Positions 1 through 7,800 are shown, numbered from the stretch's first letter. The stretch is 39,945 nt of DNA from Spirochaetota bacterium (GCA_024280415.1 JAJRQE010000185.1:1-39945), one strand, 5' to 3'. The notes: generated by a model from the letters alone, not told the origin. Numbers and translations: made by a program.

Positions 1-2
1 CA

Positions 3-989
3 GACTCAGCAGGTTCCGGAATATTACAGGTTCCTCCTTTCCCTTATTATAATCCAGATACCGGTGAAGTGGATAACGGTTCATCCTCAGAAATATCATT
101 TACTATTGCTGCAGATTCCAGCAAAAATAGCGATATGGAAGTAGAAGATCTTTTTCCATTTGCTCCCGGTAAATTAGGATCGGAAAGATTTTCTTCCAAA
201 AGCAGATATAAAGATCTCTCAAGTTATCTGTGGTTGCTGCCCGGACCTCTTGTATTTCTTATCTTTCTCCTGACAGGTCGAAAAAAGAATATTATCGTAA
301 CTTCTATATTTTTGATTGTGGTTTCCGGAACAGTTGCAGATAGTTCATTGCTGAATAATGGTATAGAGAAGTATGAGTCAGGGGCTTTCTCCGAGGCTCT
401 CGGCTTACTTCGGAAGGCACAGGATGAGGATCCTGGTAATCAGCATATCAGCTATAATTTATCCTTATCATACTATCAGACAGGCGAGATGGGGTATGCG
501 ATTTATGAGGCAAGGAACGCCTTTTACCATGATCCATTGAATAAAAATTACAGGGATCTTATAGAATACCTCGAAGAAAAACAGGGAATTACTTTTCCTG
601 TCGAACCATCCTTCAATCTTTACCCGGATTTGTTTCTTTTTCTCCTTATGATTTTTGTAAATATGGCTGCTTTTGCAGGAGTTGTTTATCTTATAAAGAA
701 TAGAAATTTCTTTTTTATTCTATCTATTCTGCTTCTAAGTCTGAGTGTTTTATCTTTTGGAGGGTTGGTCTTTTCCATACTGCAGAAAGATCGAATGGTG
801 GGCGTAGTTACTGGTAACGCTATCAGTGTAAAAAAAATTCCTTCAGATAATTCTGAAAGTATAATAAATCTCAAATCAGGTGAAAGTGCTATTATTAATG
901 GTAATTCCGATAACTATCTCTTTATAACAACAGGTACCGGTATTAAGGGCTGGGTTCAGAATACTGATTTGATGCTGGTAGAGGATTAA
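3..989 (+). CDS. BatD C-terminus fused to BatE-like TPR/SH3 membrane protein (5' partial)
   Basis: The ORF track starts this at a GTG (69), but the frame is open to the left edge and reads 'QVPPFPYYNPDTGE' just before it. That resembles the end of the beta-rich domain of BatD (aerotolerance family), so the gene is truncated by the window. After it come a hydrophobic pair (about residues 53-90 of the listed ORF), a TPR block ('GIEKYESGAFSEALGLLRKA' onward, about 98-170), two more membrane segments (about 185-240) and a C-terminal SH3-like domain ending 'GWVQNTDLML'. TPR plus SH3 is the BatE layout known from Leptospira. Finding it downstream of a BatD-like end in one frame suggests a BatD-BatE fusion. 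In the family, Bat proteins are envelope proteins often linked to MoxR ATPases; their biochemical role is unsettled. The Smr gene follows after 3 bases, so the two are probably co-transcribed. Confidence 0.6.
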   Translation, partial: DSAGSGILQVPPFPYYNPDTGEVDNGSSSEISFTIAADSSKNSDMEVEDLFPFAPGKLGSERFSSKSRYKDLSSYLWLLPGPLVFLIFLLTGRKKNIIVTSIFLIVVSGTVADSSLLNNGIEKYESGAFSEALGLLRKAQDEDPGNQHISYNLSLSYYQTGEMGYAIYEARNAFYHDPLNKNYRDLIEYLEEKQGITFPVEPSFNLYPDLFLFLLMIFVNMAAFAGVVYLIKNRNFFFILSILLLSLSVLSFGGLVFSILQKDRMVGVVTGNAISVKKIPSDNSESIINLKSGESAIINGNSDNYLFITTGTGIKGWVQNTDLMLVED

Positions 990-992
990 TTA

Positions 993-1376
993 ATGGATTT
1001 TGATGAGATGATGAATAAATGGCTCGATACGGACAACAGATGGGCTGACTTTGAGAGGATCGACCATTCCCGGGTTACAAATAGCAGGGATCACCGATCT
1101 TTTTTAAAGCGCCTTTCTCCTGAAGCTGAAATAGATCTTCATGGCAGAACAACTGAGGAATCAGAGTATCTGCTCTCGGAATTTCTTAAATCTGCAGTAA
1201 AAAAAGGTCTCAGAAAAGTTCTTATTATTCATGGGAAAGGGATTCATTCCTCAGGGGTTCCCGTTCTTGCGGCCTGGGTAAGGCAATACCTGGAAGTATC
1301 TCCGGTTTGCGGCGAAACAGGGCATCCGGATAAGAGAGATGGTGGAAGTGGTGCTACCTGGGTAATTTTAAAATAA
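993..1376 (+). CDS. Smr-domain protein (small MutS-related, stand-alone)
   Basis: This 127-residue protein consists of a short N-terminal segment and a C-terminal Smr domain. The domain shows the diagnostic 'IDLHGRTTEES' (about residues 46-56) and 'VLIIHGKGIHS' (about 79-89), and ends 'GGSGATWVILK', all typical of Smr proteins. Family members have nicking endonuclease or nucleic-acid-binding activity. Recent work ties some stand-alone Smr proteins to ribosome rescue or cleavage of mRNA, so either DNA or RNA is a possible substrate here. The ATG lies 3 bases after the upstream stop, which implies translational coupling with the Bat-like gene. The family call is firm; the substrate is not known. 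Confidence 0.85.
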   Translation: MDFDEMMNKWLDTDNRWADFERIDHSRVTNSRDHRSFLKRLSPEAEIDLHGRTTEESEYLLSEFLKSAVKKGLRKVLIIHGKGIHSSGVPVLAAWVRQYLEVSPVCGETGHPDKRDGGSGATWVILK

Positions 1377-1392
1377 AATTTTATCGGGGTAT

Positions 1393-1428
1393 AAAAAAAC
1401 CAGTTCTGTCCAATGACAAAACCGGTTT
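1393..1428 (-). terminator. Intrinsic terminator of the minus-strand ABC importer operon
   Basis: Read on the minus strand, 'AAACCGGTTTTGTC' pairs with 'GACAGAACTGGTTT' across a 4-base loop, with two G-U wobbles, and runs straight into seven T residues. On the plus strand the same wobble positions become A-C mismatches, so the element is directional. It lies 25 bases after the stop of the permease gene, the last gene of the operon. Confidence 0.85.
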
Positions 1429-1452
1429 ATAATACAATAATACTGAGTTTAT

Positions 1453-3156
1453 TTATTCAACAACGACAACATCTTTCTTTTTTCTGGTAAATAGACCAAA
1501 TATTACGAGAACAACTACTACCACAAGCATAATTAGTGTTGACATAGCCGCAGAAGATCCATCCTTTCCATCTTTTTCCAGATTTATTACAGAAACTGCT
1601 GCCAGATGAACATCCGGAGATATTAAAAACAAAACGGCACTAACTGTTACCATAGATCTCATAAAGTAGTAGATAAGGTTACTCATGAATGAGACGCGGC
1701 TTAGAGGGAAAATAACCTGTAAAAAGGTTTTGGTGACACCTGCACCGAGACTTGTTGCCGCTTCATCCATCGAATTATCAATATTCTTCATATTTGTAAT
1801 ACTCGAGAGTGTTCCGAGAGTAAAATTACTTACAATTACATTTATTATAATCAGCAGGGGCATTCCATATAAAATATCATCAAGATTAAGAAATCTTGTA
1901 TTGTATATCAGGATATAACCAAGGCCCATAACCAGTCCAGGTATTGCAGCAGGAATTATTGAAAGAAGGTAGAGGGGCTGTGCAAAAAAAGGATTCTTTT
2001 TTTCTATTACATAGCCGTTAAGCATTGTAAAGATAGCACCGAAAACACCCACAGTTAAGGAAATCCAGAGGCTGGTCCATAAGACACCCATTCCTCCAGG
2101 GATTCTGAAGTTAAAATGGGCAAGAGTCGGTGTCCAGTTATACATCCATACCTTAACAAATGATTTATAGATAATAACCCCAACGATGGATAATAGAATA
2201 AATGCTATAGTCCAGCTGTAGGCGGTAAAGAAAATCTTTTTCCCCTTTCTGGATGGTGGAATTTCCGGATTGGCAAGACTGCTTATCAACGAGGCACTTT
2301 TCTTTGTAAAATAATAGTTCAGAAGAAAGGCGATAACAGAAGGTACCATGAGGATAACTGCAACTGTAGTTCCCAGATCGAATCTCTGCATTCCTATAAC
2401 CTGAAGGTATATTTCTGTTGAAAGAACCCTATATCCCCTTCCTATAATTATAGGATTTCCAAAGTCTGTTATTGCCAGATTAAAAACAAGTGCTGCTGCA
2501 GAAAAAATTCCGTATCTGGAAGTTGGAATTGTAATCTTAAAAAAAGATGTAAGCCCGGATGCACCCAGACTTGATGCTGCTTCATCCATTCTGGAGTCGA
2601 CGGCAGAGAGTGTTGTATATAAGATTACCATTGCATGGGGAAATGAATAGAGGACTTCAGCGATAATTATCCCATTAGGGCCGTATATGTTCCAGTCAGT
2701 GTTAAAAAGACCTGCTGTTATCAGTCCATTGGATCCAAAGAGGGAGATCAGAGCCATTGCCTGAAGCATTGAAGGTGCAATGAGTGGGATCATTGCCAGA
2801 TAGTATAAAGATTTTTTCCATCTTATTGTTGTTCTTGTAAGTCCATAAGCAAAGATAAATGCCAGTACCGTTGTAAAAAGTGTCGTCCATAAAGCAATCC
2901 ACAAACTGTTCAGGAGAGCCTGTACCATTGCAGGTTTCTGGAAGTATCCTGTAAAATTACTGAAAGATAGTTTCCCTGTAAACTGATGCTGCTCGGGGAT
3001 ATACTCGGTAAGGCTCAGCCTGAGAATATTGAGAACAGGAAGCGCAAGAAAGATTATAAGAAAAAGGCCTATAAGACCCCCAATAATATAGACTATATAT
3101 TTATCTTCGATAATTGTTCTTTTATCCTTCAGGCTTCCTGTAGATGTTGTAGACAT
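1453..3156 (-). CDS. ABC transporter permease, fused two-domain, Fe(III)/2-aminoethylphosphonate type
   Basis: This 567-residue integral membrane protein carries two binding-protein-dependent permease domains in one chain. Each has its EAA-type coupling loop: 'DEAASSLGAS' near residue 190 and 'DEAATSLGAG' near residue 465. About twelve hydrophobic segments can be counted, starting with 'YIIGGLIGLFLIIFLALPVL'. Fused permeases of this length are typical of FbpB (ferric iron) and of the putative 2-aminoethylphosphonate permease family (PhnU2-like). The binding protein two genes upstream leans towards the second. It is the last gene of the operon, 14 bases after the ATPase stop and just before a clear terminator. 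The start ATG is preceded by 'ATAGGAGGTAGCACA', a strong ribosome-binding site. The fused permease call is firm; the substrate is inferred. Confidence 0.85.
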   Translation of the reverse strand: MSTTSTGSLKDKRTIIEDKYIVYIIGGLIGLFLIIFLALPVLNILRLSLTEYIPEQHQFTGKLSFSNFTGYFQKPAMVQALLNSLWIALWTTLFTTVLAFIFAYGLTRTTIRWKKSLYYLAMIPLIAPSMLQAMALISLFGSNGLITAGLFNTDWNIYGPNGIIIAEVLYSFPHAMVILYTTLSAVDSRMDEAASSLGASGLTSFFKITIPTSRYGIFSAAALVFNLAITDFGNPIIIGRGYRVLSTEIYLQVIGMQRFDLGTTVAVILMVPSVIAFLLNYYFTKKSASLISSLANPEIPPSRKGKKIFFTAYSWTIAFILLSIVGVIIYKSFVKVWMYNWTPTLAHFNFRIPGGMGVLWTSLWISLTVGVFGAIFTMLNGYVIEKKNPFFAQPLYLLSIIPAAIPGLVMGLGYILIYNTRFLNLDDILYGMPLLIIINVIVSNFTLGTLSSITNMKNIDNSMDEAATSLGAGVTKTFLQVIFPLSRVSFMSNLIYYFMRSMVTVSAVLFLISPDVHLAAVSVINLEKDGKDGSSAAMSTLIMLVVVVVLVIFGLFTRKKKDVVVVE

Positions 3157-3170
3157 TGTGCTACCTCCTA

Positions 3171-4229
3171 TTAGTTGGCAAAAGTAAGAAAGCTGTCAGG
3201 TGGGAGGTGAAGTTTTATTTCCTGCCCGCGTTCGAGTCCCATTTTGGTAAAATTCTTTTCCAGAATATCAACAATAATTTTCTGATCATTTTTATGAACA
3301 ATTAGTCTTACAATAAGTCCGAGAAATATTACTACCACAAGCTTTCCTGTAATCACATTTTCTTTAAGAGTGCTGTCTTTTTTGAGGACTTCAATTTTTT
3401 CCGGGCGGATTGCAGCAACACTTTTACCTGGCTCTGAGATGCCTGCAGAGTTGATTTTCAAGTGACAGATACTGCAGATAAGAGTTCCCTTGCTGATCTC
3501 CCCTTTAAAGAAATTAGTTGTACCTACAAAGTCGGCAACATAGTGGGACTTGGGTTTCTTGTATATTTCAACAGGTTTATCAATCTGTTCAATTGTTCCC
3601 TGATTCATTATAACTACTCTGTCAGATATTGAAAGAGCTTCCTCCTGATCATGGGTTACGTATATTGTTGTAATACCAAGTTCCGTCTGGAGCTCTTTTA
3701 TTTCAGCCCGGAGTTTTACCCTTATTTTAGCGTCCAGGGCACTTAAGGGTTCATCCAGAAGAAGTACTTCAGGGCTTGGAGCAAGTGCACGTGCCAGGGC
3801 AACTCTCTGCTGCATTCCTCCGGAGAGCTCAGGCGGGTATTTATGTTTATGTTTTATCAATCCCACAATGTTAAGAAATTCGTCTACCCTTTCGGTGATT
3901 TTGTCCTTTGGGTATTTGTGCATTTTTAAACCAAATGCAACATTTTCACTGACCTTCATATGGGGGAAAAGGGCGTAAGACTGGAATACTATTCCAAAAT
4001 TTCTTCTTTGGGGTGTCAGGTCATTAATTACATTTCCATTATAGATAATTTCTCCTGCAGTGGGAGTTTCGAAGCCTGCGATCATTCTAAGAGTCGTCGT
4101 TTTCCCGCATCCCGAGGGTCCAAGGAGTGTTAGGAATTCTCCTTTTCCTATTTCCAGATTAATTTTCTTTACAGCTTGAAATTTATCAAAGTTTTTAGAT
4201 ATATCTTTTAAAACAAGATTGTCAGCCAT
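3171..4229 (-). CDS. ABC transporter ATP-binding protein with TOBE domain (importer of the Fe(III)/2-AEP type)
   Basis: A complete ATPase of 352 residues: Walker A 'GPSGCGKT' (37-44), Q-loop 'FQSYALFPHM', signature 'LSGGMQQRVALARA' (about 134), Walker B 'VLLLDEPLSALD' and H-loop 'THDQEEAL'. After the nucleotide-binding domain a TOBE-like regulatory region of about 110 residues contains 'AAIRPEKIEV'. This is the layout of PotA/FbpC/PhnT-type subunits that drive import through a fused permease. It sits between the binding protein (250 bases upstream, separated by three hairpins) and the permease (14 bases downstream), so it powers that importer. All catalytic motifs are intact. Confidence 0.88.
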   Translation of the reverse strand: MADNLVLKDISKNFDKFQAVKKINLEIGKGEFLTLLGPSGCGKTTTLRMIAGFETPTAGEIIYNGNVINDLTPQRRNFGIVFQSYALFPHMKVSENVAFGLKMHKYPKDKITERVDEFLNIVGLIKHKHKYPPELSGGMQQRVALARALAPSPEVLLLDEPLSALDAKIRVKLRAEIKELQTELGITTIYVTHDQEEALSISDRVVIMNQGTIEQIDKPVEIYKKPKSHYVADFVGTTNFFKGEISKGTLICSICHLKINSAGISEPGKSVAAIRPEKIEVLKKDSTLKENVITGKLVVVIFLGLIVRLIVHKNDQKIIVDILEKNFTKMGLERGQEIKLHLPPDSFLTFAN

Positions 4230-4294
4230 TTGTGTACCTGCTATTTTTTATTTTTTAACCTATTCCAAACAGGGGTATAGATTGTAAGTACAAA

Positions 4295-4325
4295 ACTGGC
4301 TGTAATCTATTTAATTACAGCCAGT
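4295..4325 (-). terminator. Hairpin 3 of 3 between binding protein and ATPase genes (weak terminator/attenuator)
   Basis: A perfect 12-base stem, 'ACTGGCTGTAAT' pairing with 'ATTACAGCCAGT' across a 7-base loop. On the minus strand it is followed by 'TTTTG', so it could act as a weak or partial terminator about 65 bases before the ATPase start. It is the last of three stem-loops in this 250-base gap. Confidence 0.6.
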
Positions 4326-4341
4326 AAAAGATAGTTTATTG

Positions 4342-4375
4342 AGCTTCTTGCAAAACTATTGTTTTACAAGAAGCT
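4342..4375 (-). other. Hairpin 2 of 3 between binding protein and ATPase genes
   Basis: 'AGCTTCTTG' pairs with 'CAAGAAGCT', continuing inwards after one mismatch as AAAAC/GTTTT around a 4-base loop. This makes a stem of about 14 pairs. No T tract follows on either strand, so an mRNA-stabilising or processing role is more likely than termination. Function is inferred only from position. Confidence 0.55.
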
Positions 4376-4390
4376 GTTCTAAAGATCCTT

Positions 4391-4424
4391 GCCAAATTCA
4401 AAACCCGAGAGTTTTGAATTTGGC
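4391..4424 (-). other. Hairpin 1 of 3, just downstream of the binding protein gene
   Basis: A perfect 14-base stem, 'GCCAAATTCAAAAC' with 'GTTTTGAATTTGGC' around a 6-base loop, 54 bases after the binding protein stop codon. No T tract follows on the minus strand. Stable 3' hairpins after a binding protein gene commonly protect the upstream message, giving more binding protein than permease; that role is inferred here. Confidence 0.6.
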
Positions 4425-4478
4425 TCTATTAACTCCGAAACTTAAATAGTTCCAGGATTAGAATATTTTTAAAAAATC

Positions 4479-5519
4479 TTATTTTGCGATAGTTTTGTCC
4501 TGAAAAAGAGTTGTCCATTTATCTACAACAGCTGTTTTATTCGCTGCTGTCCAGTCGAAATCCATGTCGAAAAGTTTAACTTCGCTTGCAGGAGGCAAAG
4601 GAATGGAACTTTGTGACTCTACACCTGGAAGAGTAACCATGATTTTATACCTGGAGTAAAGTTCCATGGCATTCTTTGAAATTGCCCAGTCCAGGAATTT
4701 TTTTGCATTTTCTGCATTCTTAGCCCCTTTGAGAAGGGAATTTGCTTCCAGTTCATCACCGCTTCCTTCGGAAGGGAAAATTACTTCTACAGGATATCCT
4801 GAATCGAGCTGTTTTGCAGCACGGTAACCAAATGAAGCACCGATTGCCACTTCGCCCTTTGATGCTATTTTCGCAGGAGCTGAACCTGAGTTTGTATATT
4901 CTACAATATTTTTATGGAGTCTCTGGAGAAATTCCCAGCCTTCTTCGCTTCCGTCTTTAATTCCTTTCCAAAGGAGGATAGATGATACCTGCAGGTATCC
5001 TGTCCCTGAACTTCCCGGATTAGGCATAATAATTTCACCTGCATATTCCGGTTTTGTAAGATCTTCCCAGCTTCTTGGAATAGGGAGTCCTTTCTTTTCC
5101 AGTCTGTCGGTGTTTACACAGAAGGCTGCCACATACATATCTATAGCTGTCCAGTAACCGTCAGGATCTTTGAATTCGCTGGGAAGAGCATTCCATCCTT
5201 CAGCTTTGTATGGCTCAAAAAGATCTTTCATGTTGGCAAGTACAGTAACGGCTGTTCCCCATACAAGATCAGCCTGAGGATTATCTTTTTCTGCTATAAG
5301 TTTTGCTGCCAGTTCGCCGGTTGAATATCTTACCCATTTGATATCCAGACCAGGCAGTTCTTTTTCAGCCAAAGCCAGATAATCTGCTGTCTCATCCTCT
5401 TCAAGAGCAGTGTAAATTACAACTTCTTTTGATCCGCCTTCCTTATCCCCACCAGCAAAAAGAAAAGCAGGCGAAAGCAGTAATGTTATTAAAAGTACTG
5501 TAAATAGTTTCTTATACAT
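4479..5519 (-). CDS. Periplasmic solute-binding protein, putative 2-aminoethylphosphonate or Fe(III) type
   Basis: This 346-residue secreted protein starts with a signal peptide ('LLITLLLSPAFLFAGGDKEG'). There is no lipobox cysteine, so it is probably a soluble periplasmic protein. Conserved stretches 'AEKDNPQADLVWG', 'SWEDLTKPEYAGEIIMPNP', 'YTNSGSAPAKIA' and 'AKKFLDWAIS' match, from memory, the putative 2-aminoethylphosphonate binding protein family, a sister group of ferric-binding FbpA/FutA. It is the first gene of the operon, with a good promoter and the RBS 'GGGAGG' 7 bases before the ATG. Three hairpins follow it, which would allow excess expression over the ATPase and permease. Fold and role are secure; 2-AEP over iron is a preference, not proof, because no phosphonate-degrading genes lie in the window. 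Confidence 0.8.
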   Translation of the reverse strand: MYKKLFTVLLITLLLSPAFLFAGGDKEGGSKEVVIYTALEEDETADYLALAEKELPGLDIKWVRYSTGELAAKLIAEKDNPQADLVWGTAVTVLANMKDLFEPYKAEGWNALPSEFKDPDGYWTAIDMYVAAFCVNTDRLEKKGLPIPRSWEDLTKPEYAGEIIMPNPGSSGTGYLQVSSILLWKGIKDGSEEGWEFLQRLHKNIVEYTNSGSAPAKIASKGEVAIGASFGYRAAKQLDSGYPVEVIFPSEGSGDELEANSLLKGAKNAENAKKFLDWAISKNAMELYSRYKIMVTLPGVESQSSIPLPPASEVKLFDMDFDWTAANKTAVVDKWTTLFQDKTIAK

Positions 5520-5548
5520 AGAAACCTCCCTGTATTAGTAATTTATAT

Positions 5549-5576
5549 AGTTTAAACCATAGAAACTGTGAGTCAA
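5549..5576 (-). promoter_or_regulatory. Sigma-70-type promoter of the binding protein / ABC importer operon
   Basis: On the minus strand 'TTGACT' (-35) is separated by 16 bases from 'TAAACT' (-10, four of six consensus bases), about 30 bases before the start codon and its strong ribosome-binding site. No obvious operator repeat overlaps it. Confidence 0.55.
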
Positions 5577-5800
5577 GGAGAAAAAAATGTCTTTTTTTAT
5601 ATAGAAATAATTATATAATAGGGGATTCACTACAAAATGCTATGAAATCCGTTTATTATAATGATTTGTAATAATAAAAGTCTTAATTAGTAAATTAATC
5701 GTAGTACAATCTCCTTTATGGCCTTTAAATAAAGAATAATACAGCAAAACTAACCAAAAAAAAGTAAAAAGTATTTAATTAATAATATACAACTATGTAT
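5577..5800. other. AT-rich intergenic region without a gene
   Basis: This stretch lies between the ABC operon promoter and the end of infA and is strongly AT-rich. No ORF with a plausible start, no RNA gene fold and no strong T-tailed hairpin was seen, so the infA terminator could not be identified with confidence. Confidence 0.6.
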
Positions 5801-6019
5801 TTATCTTTCTCTGTAGATAATTCTACCTCTTGTAAGGTCGTAAGGGGAGAGAGCAACACGAACCTTGTCGCCTGGAACTATACGTATATAGTGTTTACGC
5901 ATTTTACCCGAAAGATGGGCAAGTATGACATGTCCATTTTTAAGCTCTACTTTGAACATTGTGTTTGGAAGAGATTCCTTTACAATTCCTTCAACTTCTA
6001 TCGCTTCCTCTTTTGCCAC
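5801..6019 (-). CDS. infA: Translation initiation factor IF-1
   Basis: This 72-residue protein matches IF-1 along its whole length: '[20 protein letters not shown]', '[20 protein letters not shown]', '[18 protein letters not shown]' and the end 'RGRIIYRER'. It forms the single S1/OB-fold domain that binds the ribosomal A site during initiation. Length and ends are normal for the family. The gene stands alone rather than in a ribosomal protein operon, with its own promoter, and is divergent from the DksA/TraR gene. Confidence 0.97.
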   Translation of the reverse strand: MAKEEAIEVEGIVKESLPNTMFKVELKNGHVILAHLSGKMRKHYIRIVPGDKVRVALSPYDLTRGRIIYRER

Positions 6020-6048
6020 GTTGCCTCCACAGAAATATTTGTGGGCTT

Positions 6049-6077
6049 ATACTATGGTAATAGAAAAATTTTGTCAA
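6049..6077 (-). promoter_or_regulatory. Promoter of infA
   Basis: On the minus strand a perfect 'TTGACA' is followed after 17 bases by 'TAGTAT' (four of six -10 bases), about 30 bases upstream of the infA start. Its -35 box is the left half of a palindrome shared with a plus-strand TTGACA. Confidence 0.65.
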
Positions 6078-6087
6078 GGAGTTGACA
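6072..6087. promoter_or_regulatory. Back-to-back -35 palindrome between infA and the dksA-like gene
   Basis: The sequence 'TGTCAAGGAGTTGACA' holds a perfect TTGACA on each strand separated by 4 bases. The minus copy has a good -10 for infA. The plus copy has only weak -10 candidates near 6105-6113 (for example 'CAAATT' at 17 bases), leading to the DksA/TraR gene about 45 bases further on. It may be a shared divergent promoter or an operator; the plus-strand assignment is weak. Confidence 0.4.
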
Positions 6088-6150
6088 TTTCTCCGTTTTT
6101 GGGGCAAATTAATTTGCTTTTAGGACTTGGGTAATTTTGAAGGTTGTAAA

Positions 6151-6507
6151 ATGGAAAAGTTAATGGAAAAGAGATTTCTGGAACTTCTGGTACAGGCAAA
6201 AGAGGATATTATGTCCTCTCTTATCTCAGAAAGCAAGGAGTTTGAAGCTATAGTTGATGATATGGATCCAAAGGATCTTGCTGATCTTGCTGCAGATGAT
6301 ATAGATAAAAAAACTCTGGAGGCTCTAAATCAAAAGGATCTCAGGAAGCTGAGATTAATTGATTCTGCGTTATCAAGGGCTAAAAACGGTCGTTATGGTC
6401 TATGCATGCGTTGTGGATCAAGAATCCCGGAAGAACGTCTTGTAGCAATTCCCTATGCTCTTATGTGTATTGATTGTAAGAGTAGTGAGGAACGAAAATT
6501 AAGATAA
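6151..6507 (+). CDS. dksA: TraR/DksA-family C4 zinc-finger protein
   Basis: A 118-residue protein with an N-terminal helical part ('FLELLVQAKEDIMSSLISES'), a coiled-coil region, and a C-terminal four-cysteine zinc finger: 'CMRCGSRIPEERL' followed by 'MCIDC'. This is the DksA layout: the protein enters the RNA polymerase secondary channel and, with ppGpp in many bacteria, tunes rRNA and amino-acid promoters. The track starts at a TTG (6127). I prefer the ATG at 6151 because 'GAAGG' lies 7 bases before it and the family start fits there. The last 22 bases, including the stop, belong to a 30-base sequence repeated 64 bases downstream. Confidence 0.85.
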   Translation: MEKLMEKRFLELLVQAKEDIMSSLISESKEFEAIVDDMDPKDLADLAADDIDKKTLEALNQKDLRKLRLIDSALSRAKNGRYGLCMRCGSRIPEERLVAIPYALMCIDCKSSEERKLR

Positions 6508-6579
6508 GGTCATAGTTCAGATGTTTTGATCCGGCATTATTTTCGTTATTGAGGAACGAAAATTAAGATAAGGTCATAG
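6486..6579 (+). repeat. 30-bp direct repeat (6486-6515 and 6550-6579) with an inverted element between
   Basis: The sequences at 6486-6515 and 6550-6579 are identical and start 'TGAGGAACGAAAATTAAG'. The first copy contains the dksA-like stop codon. Between them 'ATTTTCGTT' (6539-6547) is complementary to 'AACGAAAAT' in both copies (6491-6499 and 6555-6563), so two mutually exclusive hairpins are possible. The tighter one (6539-6563) has a 9-base stem and 7-base loop. Confidence 0.75.
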
Positions 6580-6660
6580 AAGAGTGAAAATTATGATAAA
6601 ACTGTAAATTCGTATTAAATAAGTTTTGTTTTCTTCCGAAAATTAAAGAAGGAAACATTT

Positions 6661-7050
6661 ATGGAAATACAAACTACTGCGCCATTATCCTCAATTTCTC
6701 TTTCAAATGTTGTCAGGGCTGCAAGTGGTTCCGGGAGGATAAGCTTTCCTGTTGACTCTACAACCCTTGTTTACACAAATTTTAAAAATATTAAGACAGT
6801 ACCTTCCTCCGGAGATACCGGAACTTATTCTGTTTCAAGACTTAGAGCTCTGGATAATTTAATAGAACAGCTAAATCGAATGAAAGAATTAAAGGGTTGG
6901 AAGTTTCCTGAAATTAACAAAATGGAAACACCAGAGCTGGACTCCCTGATATCGGAGCTCTCTGACAGGATCCATTCGGGACTGCAGACAAACAGATCCT
7001 TTAAAACACCGATTGATACATCCGGTTTGCTTTTTAATCTGATGGCTTAG
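6661..7050 (+). CDS. Hypothetical protein, 129 aa
   Basis: I do not recognise this protein. It has no signal peptide or membrane segment. Residues 1-55 are rich in Ser, Thr and Val and probably flexible. Residues about 58-105 look alpha-helical ('SRLRALDNLIEQLNRMKE', 'LDSLISELSDRIHSGLQ'). The tail is 'SGLLFNLMA'. The ATG has a good ribosome-binding site ('AAGAAGGAAACATTT'). The overall look (disordered head, short helical body) recalls small cytoplasmic spirochaetal proteins of unknown role. The gene stands alone between the dksA repeat region and the convergent hydrolase. Confidence 0.65.
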   Translation: MEIQTTAPLSSISLSNVVRAASGSGRISFPVDSTTLVYTNFKNIKTVPSSGDTGTYSVSRLRALDNLIEQLNRMKELKGWKFPEINKMETPELDSLISELSDRIHSGLQTNRSFKTPIDTSGLLFNLMA

Positions 7051-7131
7051 AAACATCTTCGACATTGGAATTTCAAAAAAGAGCAACTCAGATATTGTCA
7101 CTATCTTCATAATAGTAAATTTATCGTAACT

Positions 7132-7800
7132 TCAGGTAATAAAGGGATTGTGTTTTCGCTCTCTTTCAATTGTACTGAAAGGTCCATGTCCTGGAAATAC
7201 GCGTGTTTCATCCGGTAGCTGCAATAATTTATTTTTAATGCTATGGATAAGGATATCCATATTCCCTCCAGGCAGGTCAGTTCTTCCCACCCCCTCGAAG
7301 AAAAGTGTATCACCTGAAAATAAAAAATTCTGGGATTCACTGTAGAGACTTATTCCTCCAGGACTATGCCCTGGTGTTTCGATTACTTTAAGGTCAGAGT
7401 CAAACAGGAAATCTCCTTCTTTAAGAATTATATCTGCTTCGGGGATTGTATGTATTTCAATATTGTAGCTCAGAAGCAGTTCGGTGGAAATCCCTTCGAT
7501 GCTTTTTGTGTGGATATCCTCAGATTCGGAACCAAAAAAATGAACTTCCTTTTCATGCACTGCCAGAGGGAGTTGTATTCCTTTATTGTAATAATAGTGC
7601 TGGATATCCTTAATTGAAGAGATATGATCGATATGGCCATGAGTGCATACTATACCCCTTGGGGTAAGGTTTTTACCTGTCATATGGGAGATGATCTTTT
7701 CTGTATCACCACCTGGATCTATTATTATACACTCTTTTTTCCATTCTGAAAAAAGATACGAATTTGTGGAGAAAACTCCTACTACAATACGATCTACCAT
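7132..7800 (-). CDS. MBL-fold metallo-hydrolase (glyoxalase II-like)
   Basis: This 222-residue protein carries the metallo-beta-lactamase signature 'THGHIDH' (53-59) for the two-metal site. It is followed by the third metal ligand region 'ETPGHSPGGISLY', the bridging-aspartate motif 'FSGDTLFFEGVGRTDLPGG', and the last histidine in 'VFPGHGPFSTIERERKHNP'. This is the layout of the YcbL/glyoxalase-II group of cytoplasmic thioester hydrolases, which lack the glyoxalase II C-terminal substrate domain. The substrate cannot be read from the sequence. It is a single minus-strand gene, divergent from the membrane protein at 7.9 kb. Confidence 0.88.
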   Translation of the reverse strand: MVDRIVVGVFSTNSYLFSEWKKECIIIDPGGDTEKIISHMTGKNLTPRGIVCTHGHIDHISSIKDIQHYYYNKGIQLPLAVHEKEVHFFGSESEDIHTKSIEGISTELLLSYNIEIHTIPEADIILKEGDFLFDSDLKVIETPGHSPGGISLYSESQNFLFSGDTLFFEGVGRTDLPGGNMDILIHSIKNKLLQLPDETRVFPGHGPFSTIERERKHNPFIT

